Assembly (NCBI GenBank): GCA_900095095.1
Contig: FMBT01000377.1
Location: forward strand, 62,001 to 126,000
Origin: Fragilariopsis cylindrus CCMP1102
Lineage: Eukaryota > Bacillariophyta > Bacillariophyceae > Bacillariales > Bacillariaceae
Direction of reading: 5' to 3'
Length of the DNA: 64,000 bases
Shown: positions 35,152 through 46,340 of the stretch, piece after piece
How positions within the stretch are numbered: the first letter of the stretch is position 1
Layout of the letters: the number at the start of each line of letters is the position of its first letter
Position numbers and translations under genes: made by a program
Notes under the pieces: model-generated
The model's input: only the letters and a program-made list of their open reading frames with translations
What the model was told of the DNA's origin: nothing
Databases searched by the model: none

Positions 35152-36762
35152 TTATGACGCCCACGCAGTACCAGACTTGTTATCGAATGCACCGTTTTCT
35201 ATCATGCTGTTATCATTACCATTATCATTATCATTATTTTGTTTAGGCTTGTCTCGTGCAATGTCGATCAGGGGGTGAATCTGTAGAACCTCATTAACGA
35301 CTTCTTCCAATGCTGAACCACCTTTATTTCCGCCAACAACTAATGTACGTAACGTGTTTTTCCTCTTCGCCTCTTTTGTTGTTGTACTTTGCTCGTTCTC
35401 GTCGCCCAGTTGTGGGACGTTCTTAAGAGCCGCAACGACTGACACCACCCCACTTTCATTGGCCTCGTTCCCGCCAATATCCAAGTATTCTATCGAATAG
35501 TGACCACCCTGTAGGTGCTTTGAAATTTCCAAAAATCCATCATCAGTACCAAGTTGATTGCCAAATAGATTCAATATTTTCAACGACGAATCCACGCTGT
35601 TGCTACGTCGAATTAGTTCAACTGCTGCAGAAATCCCACACGAAGTATGTGATACATCTAGATCTTCCAACGTCGACATCCATTGTACATTGCATTCAAT
35701 AGCATCGATCATTTTTCTGTTGAGAGGATTACCCGCCAAATTCAAAACTCGAATGTTAGAAAAATAATGATGATCAGTAGTTTTTATGTCATTGAAGGAC
35801 ATGTGAAGTCGATTGGCTAGATAACTTATACCCGTAGAAGAGATATCATTGAATGAAAGGTCCAATCGATGGAGGTCATCATCGTCTATTCTTTCCTTCG
35901 AAGAACGACAACATTCGTCAACAATCACCTTCATACCTTCGTCTCCGATTTTACATCTTGAGACATATAATTCCGATACCAAACAACTTTGTGTCAATAA
36001 ACTCATCATATCTTTAACGTCATGTGAATTGCTAAGATCGCTGGAATTTAATTTTAAAATAAGATTGCGGGTTGTTTTCCCAGATGAAGGTCCAGTACTG
36101 ATAGGTTGCATTGCCTGAAGGAGTGTAGTACAGCTTTTGGCATCTAATAAACATTCGGATAAATCAAGATGTGTCAAACTAGGAAAGAGGGGTAGCGATA
36201 TTGATGGTATAGAATTGAAGAAGTCAAAGAAGGGACCGATTCTTTCATTTCGCGATAAATTGAGATCTTGTAGTGATTGCAACCTTGAGAAAATCTGAAG
36301 GATTGCTGCTGTTAGTCCTTTTGGTCCAATGTTTTTATAGCTCAGATCAATGCCTTTCAGCATATAGACTACACTATCCCTGCTACTTTCTTCTATCACT
36401 TCTAATTTCGATTCAAATCCCTTGCAAATAGCACAAATACCATCATCACCCATATTAGAGTCACCAATACATAAAGTTTCGAGGACATTAGCACCAGCAG
36501 AGGAGGACGATGATGTTACTAGCGCCCTTCCTAGCGCTTCCAGAGCGACGGGATCGTCTATAATATGTCCCGATGCTTGTAATGATCGAAGGTGGGTGTT
36601 TTGTCCTGATTCCAAAATTGATGCCAAGCGAAGAAGTTCAATCGATCCGAATGTTTTGAGAGGCAATATTACACACTCTTTTAAGTTTGGTTCATTATTT
36701 TCGACTTGATTCAGAAGCGATTCGCAGGATCTTGCCGATCCATTTTTGCCCCATGCAGACAT
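35152..36762 (-). CDS. Leucine-rich-repeat (RNase-inhibitor-like) protein
   Basis: A single-exon frame of 536 residues starting at ATG 36,762. At least eight RI-type LRRs are visible with the LxxLDLSxNxIGxxGxxxL pattern: LKGIDLSYKNIGPKGL, LQDLNLSRNERIGP, LTHLDLSECLLD, LHRLDLSFNDISSTGISYL, IRVLNLAGNPLNRKMI, LEDLDVSHTSCGISAAVEL, LKILNLFGNQLGTDDG, IEYLDIGGNEANESGVVSV and LRTLVVGGNKGGSALEEV. The horseshoe fold is a protein-binding platform, as in NLRC3- and RanGAP-like proteins; no enzymatic domain is attached. The tail is Asn/Asp-rich. No signal peptide or TM, so probably cytosolic or nuclear. The partner cannot be predicted. It is transcribed in the same direction as the following helicase gene. 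Confidence 0.85.
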   Translation of the reverse strand: MSAWGKNGSARSCESLLNQVENNEPNLKECVILPLKTFGSIELLRLASILESGQNTHLRSLQASGHIIDDPVALEALGRALVTSSSSSAGANVLETLCIGDSNMGDDGICAICKGFESKLEVIEESSRDSVVYMLKGIDLSYKNIGPKGLTAAILQIFSRLQSLQDLNLSRNERIGPFFDFFNSIPSISLPLFPSLTHLDLSECLLDAKSCTTLLQAMQPISTGPSSGKTTRNLILKLNSSDLSNSHDVKDMMSLLTQSCLVSELYVSRCKIGDEGMKVIVDECCRSSKERIDDDDLHRLDLSFNDISSTGISYLANRLHMSFNDIKTTDHHYFSNIRVLNLAGNPLNRKMIDAIECNVQWMSTLEDLDVSHTSCGISAAVELIRRSNSVDSSLKILNLFGNQLGTDDGFLEISKHLQGGHYSIEYLDIGGNEANESGVVSVVAALKNVPQLGDENEQSTTTKEAKRKNTLRTLVVGGNKGGSALEEVVNEVLQIHPLIDIARDKPKQNNDNDNGNDNSMIENGAFDNKSGTAWAS

Positions 36763-37242
36763 TATTTATTTGTTGTGCTTATTGATCTTTGCGTGTAGAA
36801 CGGGATATATTTGTTGATTATTTAAGTGGTAGTCTCTGGTATGGAGTCCGTGCGGATGAAAGTAACGTTAGCAGCAGTTGTCGAGGATGATGAAGATGCG
36901 ATATTATGATGATGATACTTTAAAAGTAGTTCAGTTGGACTTTATGTGAAGTGTGATTTGATTTTTGTAATCGAATGGCTGATGCTAGCTAAATCACAAA
37001 ACACTAAGTCAGCTCCTGGTTTTGCAAATAGAAAAATAATACTGTAGGATAAATTACAAACATACTGTAGATAGGCATCCAAAGCAGCGTCCCAAAATCT
37101 AATGTACTCTTAAGAACACAAAAATGTAGGTATAATCTCATGTTCTAAAGTGCTCTAGTTTAATGCGATATAGTAGCAAAACAATATTTCTACAAAAATC
37201 GAATTTTATTTCTTAGAAACTTGAAAAGAAGCTTATAATAGA
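36763..37242. other. Intergenic between tandem minus-strand genes
   Basis: No features beyond AT-rich sequence; it holds the LRR gene promoter. Confidence 0.4.
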
Positions 37243-40200
37243 TTAAAAGTTACTAGAGTATTCTTCCTGCATTTGTTCAAGAGAACCGTTGTGTTGCTTC
37301 TGTAAGATATGGATCATTTGATCGATAGAATGTGCGTACCAATTTCTTGTATCCACTTTCCCTGCATGACAGAACTGTTTATTCAACCAAAAAGCGGCCT
37401 CCATTTGTAAGGCCTCCTCGATAGACTCAAACAGCAGCCCGTCGCTATCGCTCTCTACTAGTTTTGGACACAAAACATTGGGTGGAACACATGCCTTTGC
37501 ATCTGCAATAGTGGAAGGACGCTCACTATTTTTCTTGATCCACTTAGGCAGTTTGTTTTTTCCTCGTCCAACAACGGACATGTCACCAATAGAGTCGTTC
37601 ACGAAACGGGCCTTGTATAAAGTGTCATCAGCATTCTTTTTATACCATGAAACATCCCAATTTTCTGCATTCAATGATACTCTAAACGAACTTTTATTGT
37701 TGCTCCTTATGTTCAGAACTTGTTCTTCAAACATTTGGAAGACCAAAGCGAGAATATTGGTAGAGGGAAATGCAGGCATCGTCGCCCCGTTATTTAAAGT
37801 AGTCGAGAATAACAAATTCGACGGATTGATGAGTTGACGATCAAAATGACGGATCGCGTGGTGTTCTAGTGTCTTGCCTTTGGGAGAGTTAATTTCGGTT
37901 TTGCGATTTTTGGAACGACCAGGAGGGCTTTTTCCAGCTGGCGTAGATTTTTTGGAACGACCAGGAGTACTTTTTCTAGCTGGCGTAGAGTCCTTCTTTG
38001 GCGTAGAATATTTATTTGTTCCATCCGAAACTGAAGTACGACGCGGCCCATTATATTCCGATTTCGTACTAGTTTTACGTTCCATACGCCACACAGATAG
38101 ATTCTCCATAGTCAGCGATTCTTCCATGATCGACTCCCAAGGCGTTAAGTCCCCATCAACACCATCGAACAACGCGCATAGTTGAATAATCCTCTCGGGG
38201 AAACACGCCAGTTTTTCTCCCATAGACAGGGAATTCTGATGAAACACAGTGGCAAGGCGAAGGCGATCCAACACCCAAGCATCGGCGGATGCATTTCCAC
38301 TCACACATGTTTGATCACCTCCACGAGTTTTAATCATCTTAACCTTATCCACTAACCAAGAATATGATCTATGAACTTTCTTCTCGGTACCAACTTCCTC
38401 GCTTTGCGTTGACCACAACAGAGGGGTGTCGGGCTCTAAACCAAAGGACAACTGCGATAGGAGAATAAATAGCGGATTGGGGGGAAGTAAGGTTAGGCCA
38501 TCCACTCTTAGACCACCTTGTTGCAACTCCAAAGAGTTAGCTGCCACTGCGTAAAGGTCGTTAGTGGTGTGAATGGCCGTAGATGGTACCGATTCATCAA
38601 CGTACACAAGGTTAGATGTGCCCAAACGTCTCCAACGTTTTGAAACATCTATTTCGTCTTGGGCCATTGAAAAGTTCATAGTATCCTCAGGATCGTCGCT
38701 ACCATTTTTAGGGATTCGCAGCATATACTTTCCCTTCCGCTGACTGGATGCTAGCATAGCCAATATTCTTGCACCTTCAGGAACATCTAAAAACAGAGGT
38801 TGATGCAATCCACGGCTTTCTGGTAGCTGAGACACTGTTGGTCTTTTTAATACAATGGATTGAGCAGAGTTTTTGACGTTCTCTGAAACGCTCAAAGGCT
38901 TTCTACCCAACAAGTCTTCCAGATCTGGTTTCGAAACCCTGCGACATTCACCTATTGTGGTCACAAAAAAAGGCTGAACCGAATTCGATTTCTTTTTCTT
39001 TTTGCTGCTACTTCTTTGAGTGAAAAAATGCCATATCATTTTCGACTTTAAGTTGCATTGATATAGTTCGTGAATCATGGAAGAGCAGATTCTTCCAAAC
39101 TCATTGCCGACTTCTTCTTGTATTAAATCAATTCGTTTAAATTGTTTTTGTCTAGCGAAATCACCCTGAGGGTTGGCATTGACTGCCCACACACCACATG
39201 CCCTTTCTTGAAGTCCACGGCGCTTTTTGTTAGTGTAATCGTATACGAAAATCTCCTTTTTTGAGGAACAATATGTTACTGTTTCAAGAAATGTCCCCAT
39301 TCCATTTGACATCTTGGTTTCCTCGAGGTATAGAAAAACTCCTTCATCAGAGTAGCATAGTATTGCTTCTATACCCTTCTCACTTGCATAAGATATTAAA
39401 CGATCTTCAAAGTCAAAATCGTTGACAAAATGAGGCAGATAGAAAATCCCATCCACTTCAAACACTCCTGTTTGATTTACCTCGTTACTTTCTATAATAT
39501 TGTATGGATGTCTCTCTGACTGGAGTATGCGATCGAGATGGGTATCCTTGAGGGTTGCAGACGATTTTCCTTTGATTGAAAGCGTAACAGAATCATCATG
39601 CGAAAGTTTCAATTTTGAAGGAGCGCACTCGATTATTGAATCAGAGAAAACCCAAACCATCAATAGCCTCAGAAAAAGCAACTTTTCACGCGGCATATCC
39701 CTTGGTGGGAGTTGCACTTGAAGTTTATCCTCATTCACTCCAAGGAAGTCGGCAACTCTCTTTCGGATGCTATTTCGAGAAGATACCGCTTGTTTCCATC
39801 GTGTCGCTGCAATTTTATTCTTGTAGCACCACGTATTTTTATTAGATGCAATGACATAATCCCAAAGAGCATTCATCAAAGCGAGAGGCTCTGAATATAG
39901 ACCAGCATCAAACTTGCATTTTGCCGCATAAGTTTGTGAAGCATTTACATTGAACTCGTCGGGAGTAAGCCACATGGGACTTGTAATTTGGAAAGGCGTT
40001 TTCGTTAATGACATCATCGCAGCCATTTCAATTGCCTCAGCAGCAACACCAAACTGAATTCCTAACCCTATGAAAGCTCCAAGTGACAAGTCAACACCCA
40101 GTGAAGATACAAAACTTCCAAGAGAAGTAATGTCTGCCTTATCATCTGCTTCGGTAATAAAACCCCAATGATGCAAACTTTGGAAGGACCTAGATATTGT

Positions 40201-43200
40201 GTCAAGTGGAGGTGGTTCAAGGCAATCCATAAATGCAGGTATCACTTCTTCATGTAAAATCTGCTTTAGGAGCAGTATCACGCTATCTAACGGAATACGA
40301 AGCATTTCACCAGGCTCAAACTCTTCCATGTAGTTTTCATATGCTCGTCGAGTATAGAGGCGGTAGACGTTTCCTGGGCGCACTCTCCCAGTTCGACCCG
40401 CCCTTTGAGTTGCGCTCGCTCGAGAGATCCAAGCTGGGGTCAACATTTGACGGTGAGTGGCTTGATTGTAAATAATTTGTTTGCAAAGTCCAAGACAAAT
40501 CACATGGTCTACCGCGGGGAGAGTGACCGAACTCTCGGCTGCATTCGTGGCAATAATCACCTTCACTTCATCCTCTTCGGGATCGTTAAAGGCATTCATC
40601 TGTTCCTCAAATGGAATATCACCATGTATGGGAAAGCAAGTGTACCGAATACCAGTCATATGAAAGCTTTCGATGCACTCAGTAATAGATACAATTTCAC
40701 CCATCCCTGGTACAAAAATCAGTACAGACGAACCGGGCTCTCCAACTATCGTTGCCAGACGAGCTGTCAAAGCAAATCTATTTGAAATTTCGGCACTTTT
40801 AGGTGCTGTTACGCATTTCTTTGACTCGATCTCTTTCCGAATTGCTGATACGGCCTTAGTTTCTTGACTGGGTAATCCAAACTGTGACAGGTCTTCGATA
40901 AAGTATTCCGTGATAGGAAATGTACGTACACCCACATGGATTGGCTCATTGATAACACTGAAATAATCCCGATACATCTTTGTAGCGAGTGTCGCTGACA
41001 TTAATACCAACCGAATTGTCTTGTTGGTTTGGAGCAATCTCCTACTCAATAAACACAAGAGGTCAGTGTCCACTGACCGCTCATGAACTTCGTCTATCAC
41101 TAAATGAGTCATTTCATTGAATTTTTCTGGATGGTTTGCTAGTAGACGACAAGATAGCCAGTAGTTACGAAGGACCTTGCGTCTCTTTGCTCTCGTATTC
41201 CTTCCATCCACCGCCCATTCTAAGGGAAAACTTGTCCTTGAGGTCTGGTTCGCAAGAACGCACCCTTTCAACCAAGGCTTTAGCAGCAATCCGTCGTGGC
41301 TGTGATATGAAGAATTTGACCTTTCGCAAGCTTCCGTCCGGAGGTGGCGATTTTAGAAGCATAACGGGTACACGGGAAGACTTCCCGCATCTGAACAGCG
41401 TACGAAAAAAAGTGTGCAATCGCAATTTTTGAGTTTTCCCATAATTATACTTACTGCTTGAATGGATACAAACAATCAAACAATCAAACAAACAAACGTA
41501 ATAGAAGATAATCGCAATCACAAACACGCATGCACGTACCCTGTTTCTCCATGAATAATTGTTACACGATTGTTCCGAATGTCGTCAAGAATTTCCGTTT
41601 CATGGTCATCAATAGGTAATCTTCTAACTGCTTCCACTTTCTCAGGTGTCCTTTCTTCTGCTGGACTCTTCCGTGTATCCACTTTTTCTGTTACATTTTC
41701 TCGTAACGAAGCGATGGCGGAGAAGAAATCAATGCGGTTCAAAAGTGCATCCGGTGGCGTTGCCTTAATCAATAAGGAATTTGATGATGTTCTATAAAAG
41801 CGGCTGATACATCTTTCGATAAAGGAGGCAAGTTCCATATCTTGATACGTCGGCCTATATAGCAAAGTCGGTAAGTTTTTCATCGGCATACTGGAAATTT
41901 TGTAAGCATGCAATTCATCCGATGTAAACAAAGAATTAGAATCTGCATCTGTCTGATCTAAATTTGTCTCTAGATACCGTATCAATCCATCTCGTACAGA
42001 CATATCTTGAGGCAAAAGTCTTGCTTCGGTAGAGTTCTTCATCGGGATATTATTTTTATTCGTGATTGGTTGGCTGGTTTCTAGGGGAAATTCTTCCAGG
42101 TTATAAAAGTTATACAAGCTTCGAACAAACTTTACTGCAGCTTTCCCCTCTTCGTTCTTGGCGATTACTTCAAAGTCTTCATGACACTGTAGATAAAAAA
42201 CTATAGATTGGACATTGTCCAGTTCGATCTCGTCGGGTAAATCTAATGAAAGTGAGTCGACATAATCATTACCCATCAATAAAGCTAAGTCCACCAGTCT
42301 CGAATCATTATCAAATCCAAGCAAGTTAGCAAGATCAGATCTTCTAGCAATAAATGCATGTATTCCCGATGTTTGAATGGATATTTGATTCAAAGGAATA
42401 TAATTGATATCTTTGTAAAAGAAAAAATCTGAATCAAGACCGCATATGAATGTATGCTCTTTTCCCCTTGCCTCTAACGCCAATTCTAAATCAGCTTCTT
42501 CGGTACATTCGACCATGTCAACAATAGGATTTTGTACATCCTCCTGTAGAGCATGACGCACGCACGTTAGAACAATTTCGAAAATGGAAAATCATCTTTC
42601 AATTCGCAGATATGTTTGCTCTTTCTATTGTTTTTTTTGAACTTTTTTATTGATCCATGTTTGCAAAACATTTCTAGGTTAGACTCTTGTTCCTTTCGAA
42701 ATGCTCTTCGTTTAAGGTCTGTTCCAGCTTTGTGACGCCGCATTGTTCCATCCCAAAATACTTTGATTTGTTTAATACTATCGTCAGAATTTTTCAATTC
42801 ACTAACAAATTCTTTCGTCACTTCACGTAACAAACGAAGGGGTAGCACACAAGGTAACGCCTTCACAATTAATTGTTGATCACTCATTACAGTACGACTG
42901 AGAGGACAACAGTCACTGCTGCTGCTGCTGTTGTTGTTGTGTGTGCCATTAGTTGACGTATCAAGTGAACGCAAATATCGAGCGTAGGCAATAGAATGCA
43001 AGTAAAATGCTAAACCATTTCCGTCGATCAAAAAGGTTGAATGCTGTGGTATCTTTTCGAGCGAAGGAGAATCATCTTTACCCAAGAATGCATCGGATGC
43101 ATTCACTTTCTTCCAGATACTTGTAGAGCATCCGCAATTGGAAGTTCCTCGATCATTCGTGTCATCTTCACTACTTGATGATGATGATGATGCTAACCAA

Positions 43201-43241
43201 CCGACATCACGCAGCAAATGTCGAATTCCACGTACACCCAT
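37243..43241 (-). CDS. Asteroid/FEN-type nuclease domain fused to DEAH-box helicase
   Basis: Starts at ATG 43,241 (MGVRGIRHLL, the N-terminal signature of XPG/FEN/Asteroid proteins) and ends at 37,243; about 1,950 residues. The Asteroid-like nuclease part contains FLIDGNGLAFYL, CTEEADLELALEA, GLDSDFFFY and LLMGNDYVD, which supply the acidic active-site residues of this superfamily. A GT-AG intron (41,391-41,539) falls inside Walker A: GETG|CGKSSRVP. Helicase motifs follow: QPRRIAA, DEVHERS (II), SATL (III), VLIFVPGMGEI, ATNAAESSVTLP (V) and QRAGRTGRVRPG (VI), then the ratchet/HA2-like region and a long C-terminus with STPxRKSTPGRSKK repeats (about 37,880-38,020). The frame changes near 42,565, 41,173 and 41,149; at each a single missing base would restore a known motif (SKLFLTCVRHAL; FVTTGYLVRLLANHP). 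RNA processing or decay is a reasonable guess for role. Confidence 0.82.
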
Positions 43242-44441
43242 CAAAAAAAACGTAGCGAAATTCCTTCCCCAAACGAAAAAAGTATCGAGCAACTACGAGA
43301 CACCAAACTTTATGATGTGGTTTTATTACCTTTAATTCGTTCTATTAGAATAATAATGGTGAGTTTCGTCAACAACACCACTTTGCTCAGCAGTGATTGT
43401 GCTTACAAGTAGGTTTTTGTGTGACGCAGATGAAGAGAGGAACGGCAATGTTTGCATCATCGTACGGTGTAGTTTTTAAAAAATGAAGATTTCAAATAGA
43501 GCGTGACTTCTCCCTGAAAAAGCTGTCCGTCCGTCAACCTACCAATGGGAAAAAGAAACAACAACCAATCATCAATATCATACTGTATCATCATCATTAA
43601 GATTGTTTGTTTCGAAATTCTGTAGAAAAAGGGAAAGCTGAATTAAAAAGCATCAGTTTTAAATGAAGGAGAGCACATATGTCATGTATACATTAAGAGT
43701 GTCATTATTGAAGGCAACAGAGAGATGCAGGTATTATTATTCAAGAAATAATACATCATCTTTGCTTGATGATGACAACATCCTAAAATGGGGAGATAGA
43801 AATGAGTCAATGAGGATGTCCATGCAGTACAAGTAGATTTGCATGTCTTGATGTCTGACACTATTTAGGTAGTTAGATACATCATTTTTACATGCTGTGT
43901 TTGATGGTAATGTCAAGGATGTAACAGTTGTTGGTATTGATATTTGGTTATATATTACCACAGGAGAACCAACCTAGACAGGATCCAACCCAGTTTACTG
44001 CTGATGCTTCTACACTGGTACAGGAAGCTTAAACCAGATATTGTAAATAATAAACAGTTATGTATATCATTGTCATTGCTAGTGAAGTAGCACAAATTCC
44101 AGCAAAGCAATAAGCGCTGTTGCACATATCTGCTAGATGGACTATCTTCTTCACTATCTTCTGCTAACTAAGGTAGTCTTTTTGATTGTCACTCTCCTGT
44201 CACTTCAAATAGACAACTCAGACGATAGCTCTTTCTACACAGACAAATTGGGGGGAACCAGATACATTCAACATGGGTATAGTACTTAGTAATAGAACAA
44301 GTCAACAAAAATCTACTGGATCAAGACTCGCTAACTTCATGGACCATAATACAAGGCATATTTGTACTTTGATGCCGAATGGATCGATTGCGAAGATTCT
44401 CTGAAATTTACGATGTTGAGTGACTGTTGGGAAAATTGTAG
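43242..44441. other. Intergenic
   Basis: No supported gene. Short frames on both strands lack domains. Confidence 0.35.
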
Positions 44442-44621
44442 ACTTCCTTCCTTATCAACTCACGAGAAACGAGCACAGTGACACGTATTGATGATAATGA
44501 AAAAGATCCAACGGAAACTACAGCAGCTTACCGAAGAAAGCTAACCTGTACAACAATTGCGGCTCTTTTTAATACAGACGACTCGAAAATTTCTACCGAT
44601 GACGATAATGAAAGAGGATAA
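44442..44621 (+). CDS. Possible terminal exon of an unrecognised gene
   Basis: An ATTGTAG acceptor at 44,435-44,441 opens a 59-codon frame ending in TAA at 44,621: TSFLINSRETSTVTRIDDNEKDP..., with AYRRKLTCTTIAALF in the middle and an acidic C-terminus. Composition is coding-like, but the preceding exon could not be found and no family is recognised. Confidence 0.25.
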   Translation, partial: TSFLINSRETSTVTRIDDNEKDPTETTAAYRRKLTCTTIAALFNTDDSKISTDDDNERG

Positions 44622-44967
44622 TATATACGATCATTTAGTTATCGTTCTATTTGCTAAATATGTGTATACAATGTAATATTAATCAAGATCTATTCGTATG
44701 ATAAGACTGCTTTGCTCGTCGAACTTTTCGTGAAATACACTCCATTTTATTTATTTTAACGACTACATTTCGATCTTATTGTGGTCTTGCAGCGTATAAG
44801 TGTGTACACGGAGTGCCAGAATAAATATTTCGTTGTCGTTTGTCCAATCCTGGGATGCATTTTATCTTTCTTCAATATTCATTCGGATATGTTTTTTGCG
44901 ATTCTCGATCCTTTTTACTATCTTGAGTTGGTCATTCGTTGATAGGGATAACTCCCTTGCTTTGCTT

Positions 44968-45702
44968 CTATAACAAACGGCGGGCTTTAATATCACTACC
45001 CAACAAGTGACTATCTCCGAAACCACTTCGACGTGTCGTAGTCGAACGTTGGTTTGGGTTTTTGTTTATAGAAAACGAAGAAGAAGAACCTGGAGGAGGA
45101 AGAGGAGGACGGTACTGGTAATGGTGTAATGGGGTAGTGGGCAAATACGACACAGGTGTAAACTCGAGAGCCTTTGCCATGATGGGAGATTTGCAGGGAG
45201 ATTCCTTAGACATACGGACCTCGGTCTTGTACGATAGATACATAGTTCCGGTACTATTGACTTGTCGTTCGAGTCGGCGGCGTTGGTGCTCGATATTTTG
45301 CTTGGCAGCCGTCGATAGCAGAGCAGGAGACGACTGCGCTGAAGCCGACGCCACCGACGACAAGAATAATGCTGATCCGACACTTGAATTCGAATTTGAT
45401 TGCAGTCCCATCGTTGATAAGGATTTTAATGCCGATGACGATGACGACAGCAATAACAAGTCAGAAAGTGACGGTGAAGGATCGGGACGACGTGACTTGT
45501 TGTGTTCCTTGTTGTCCTCTGATGATGACGAGGGTGAGTTGGAAGAAGAGGTTCGACGTTTCTTGTTCTTTTTCGTCTTTTCAGTTTCTTCGTTATTTTG
45601 ACTATCGGCGTATGCGATCTTCTTGATTTTACTTGCAGCAATAGTTGCTGCTCGTCGCTTCGTACGACGGATTGCCGGTGCGGCGTTGGAAGAATTTGTC
45701 AT
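44968..45702 (-). CDS. Basic Ser-rich hypothetical protein
   Basis: Not recognised. From ATG 45,702 the frame gives 244 residues; the longer open frame (to 45,780) begins at a TTG. The N-terminal half is basic with likely nuclear localisation signals (IRRTKRRAATIAASKIKK and KKNKKRRTSSS). A Ser-rich middle is followed by a more ordered block, AAKQNIEHQRRRLERQVNSTGTMYLSYKTEVRMSKESP, and a Pro/Tyr stretch near the end (LHHYQYRPPLPPPG). No enzymatic motif. The ordered block with its Arg/Glu-rich helix may mediate binding. A nuclear scaffold role is a guess. Confidence 0.5.
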   Translation of the reverse strand: MTNSSNAAPAIRRTKRRAATIAASKIKKIAYADSQNNEETEKTKKNKKRRTSSSNSPSSSSEDNKEHNKSRRPDPSPSLSDLLLLSSSSSALKSLSTMGLQSNSNSSVGSALFLSSVASASAQSSPALLSTAAKQNIEHQRRRLERQVNSTGTMYLSYKTEVRMSKESPCKSPIMAKALEFTPVSYLPTTPLHHYQYRPPLPPPGSSSSFSINKNPNQRSTTTRRSGFGDSHLLGSDIKARRLL

Positions 45703-46117
45703 GGCGACTGCGACGACGAAGAAGAAAAAGAAGAGGAAGAGGGAGAGCGAAGTAGATACTGATACGACACGACACGACAATGGAACACTTCACAACTCTA
45801 ATTCAAAGAAAATTGTTCATGTGAGTGTTGCGTTGTGTTTAGTTTCTGAGAGAGAATGAAATCTTAATTAGCATAGGCGTTAAAGTGATAATTCAAAAGA
45901 AGAGGAAGAAGTAACGACATCGGACGACGAGATTGATTGCCTTTACTATTTTTGAATTCTTTGCATCGCGATCGAAAAAATAAATCTGTGACTGAGATTT
46001 CGCGCGTAGGCAGTACTGCTGCTATTTGGCCTATGGACTGTACAGTAAGGGCATAGAATGGGAGTGCGTATAATTTTGGGTTGATTCATTCGAGAGGAAG
46101 TGACATGCTGTAAAATT
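45703..46117. other. Intergenic flank of the Copia element
   Basis: No gene. Divergent from the hypothetical protein; the insertion lies about 0.4 kb upstream of its start. Confidence 0.4.
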
Positions 46118-46122
46118 CAGAT
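46118..46122. repeat. Target-site duplication CAGAT (left)
   Basis: Five bases flanking the left LTR are identical to 55,705-55,709, the expected 5-bp duplication for Copia integrases. Confidence 0.9.
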
Positions 46123-46340
46123 TGTAAATGTATCTAGCTACCTAAGTTCACTAGACTGAAGACCTTCTATGCTATTAACGTATGTAAATAGTGTTTATTA
46201 GAAGAGTGAGCTTAGTAGCTCTCTATGATTGGCTATATCTACTCGTACGGTGTATGTGTGGTCTGACCCTGGTCGGTCATACCCCTCATATGGTCTGTCC
46301 TGGTCGGTCATTCCATAGTGACACTCGCCTTACGCCTACA
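46123..46340 (-). repeat. LTR (3' LTR of the minus-strand Copia element)
   Basis: 218 bp, identical by eye to the copy at 55,487-55,704; ends TGTA...TACA. The GGGGAAG-type polypurine tract borders it on the internal side (minus strand). Confidence 0.95.
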
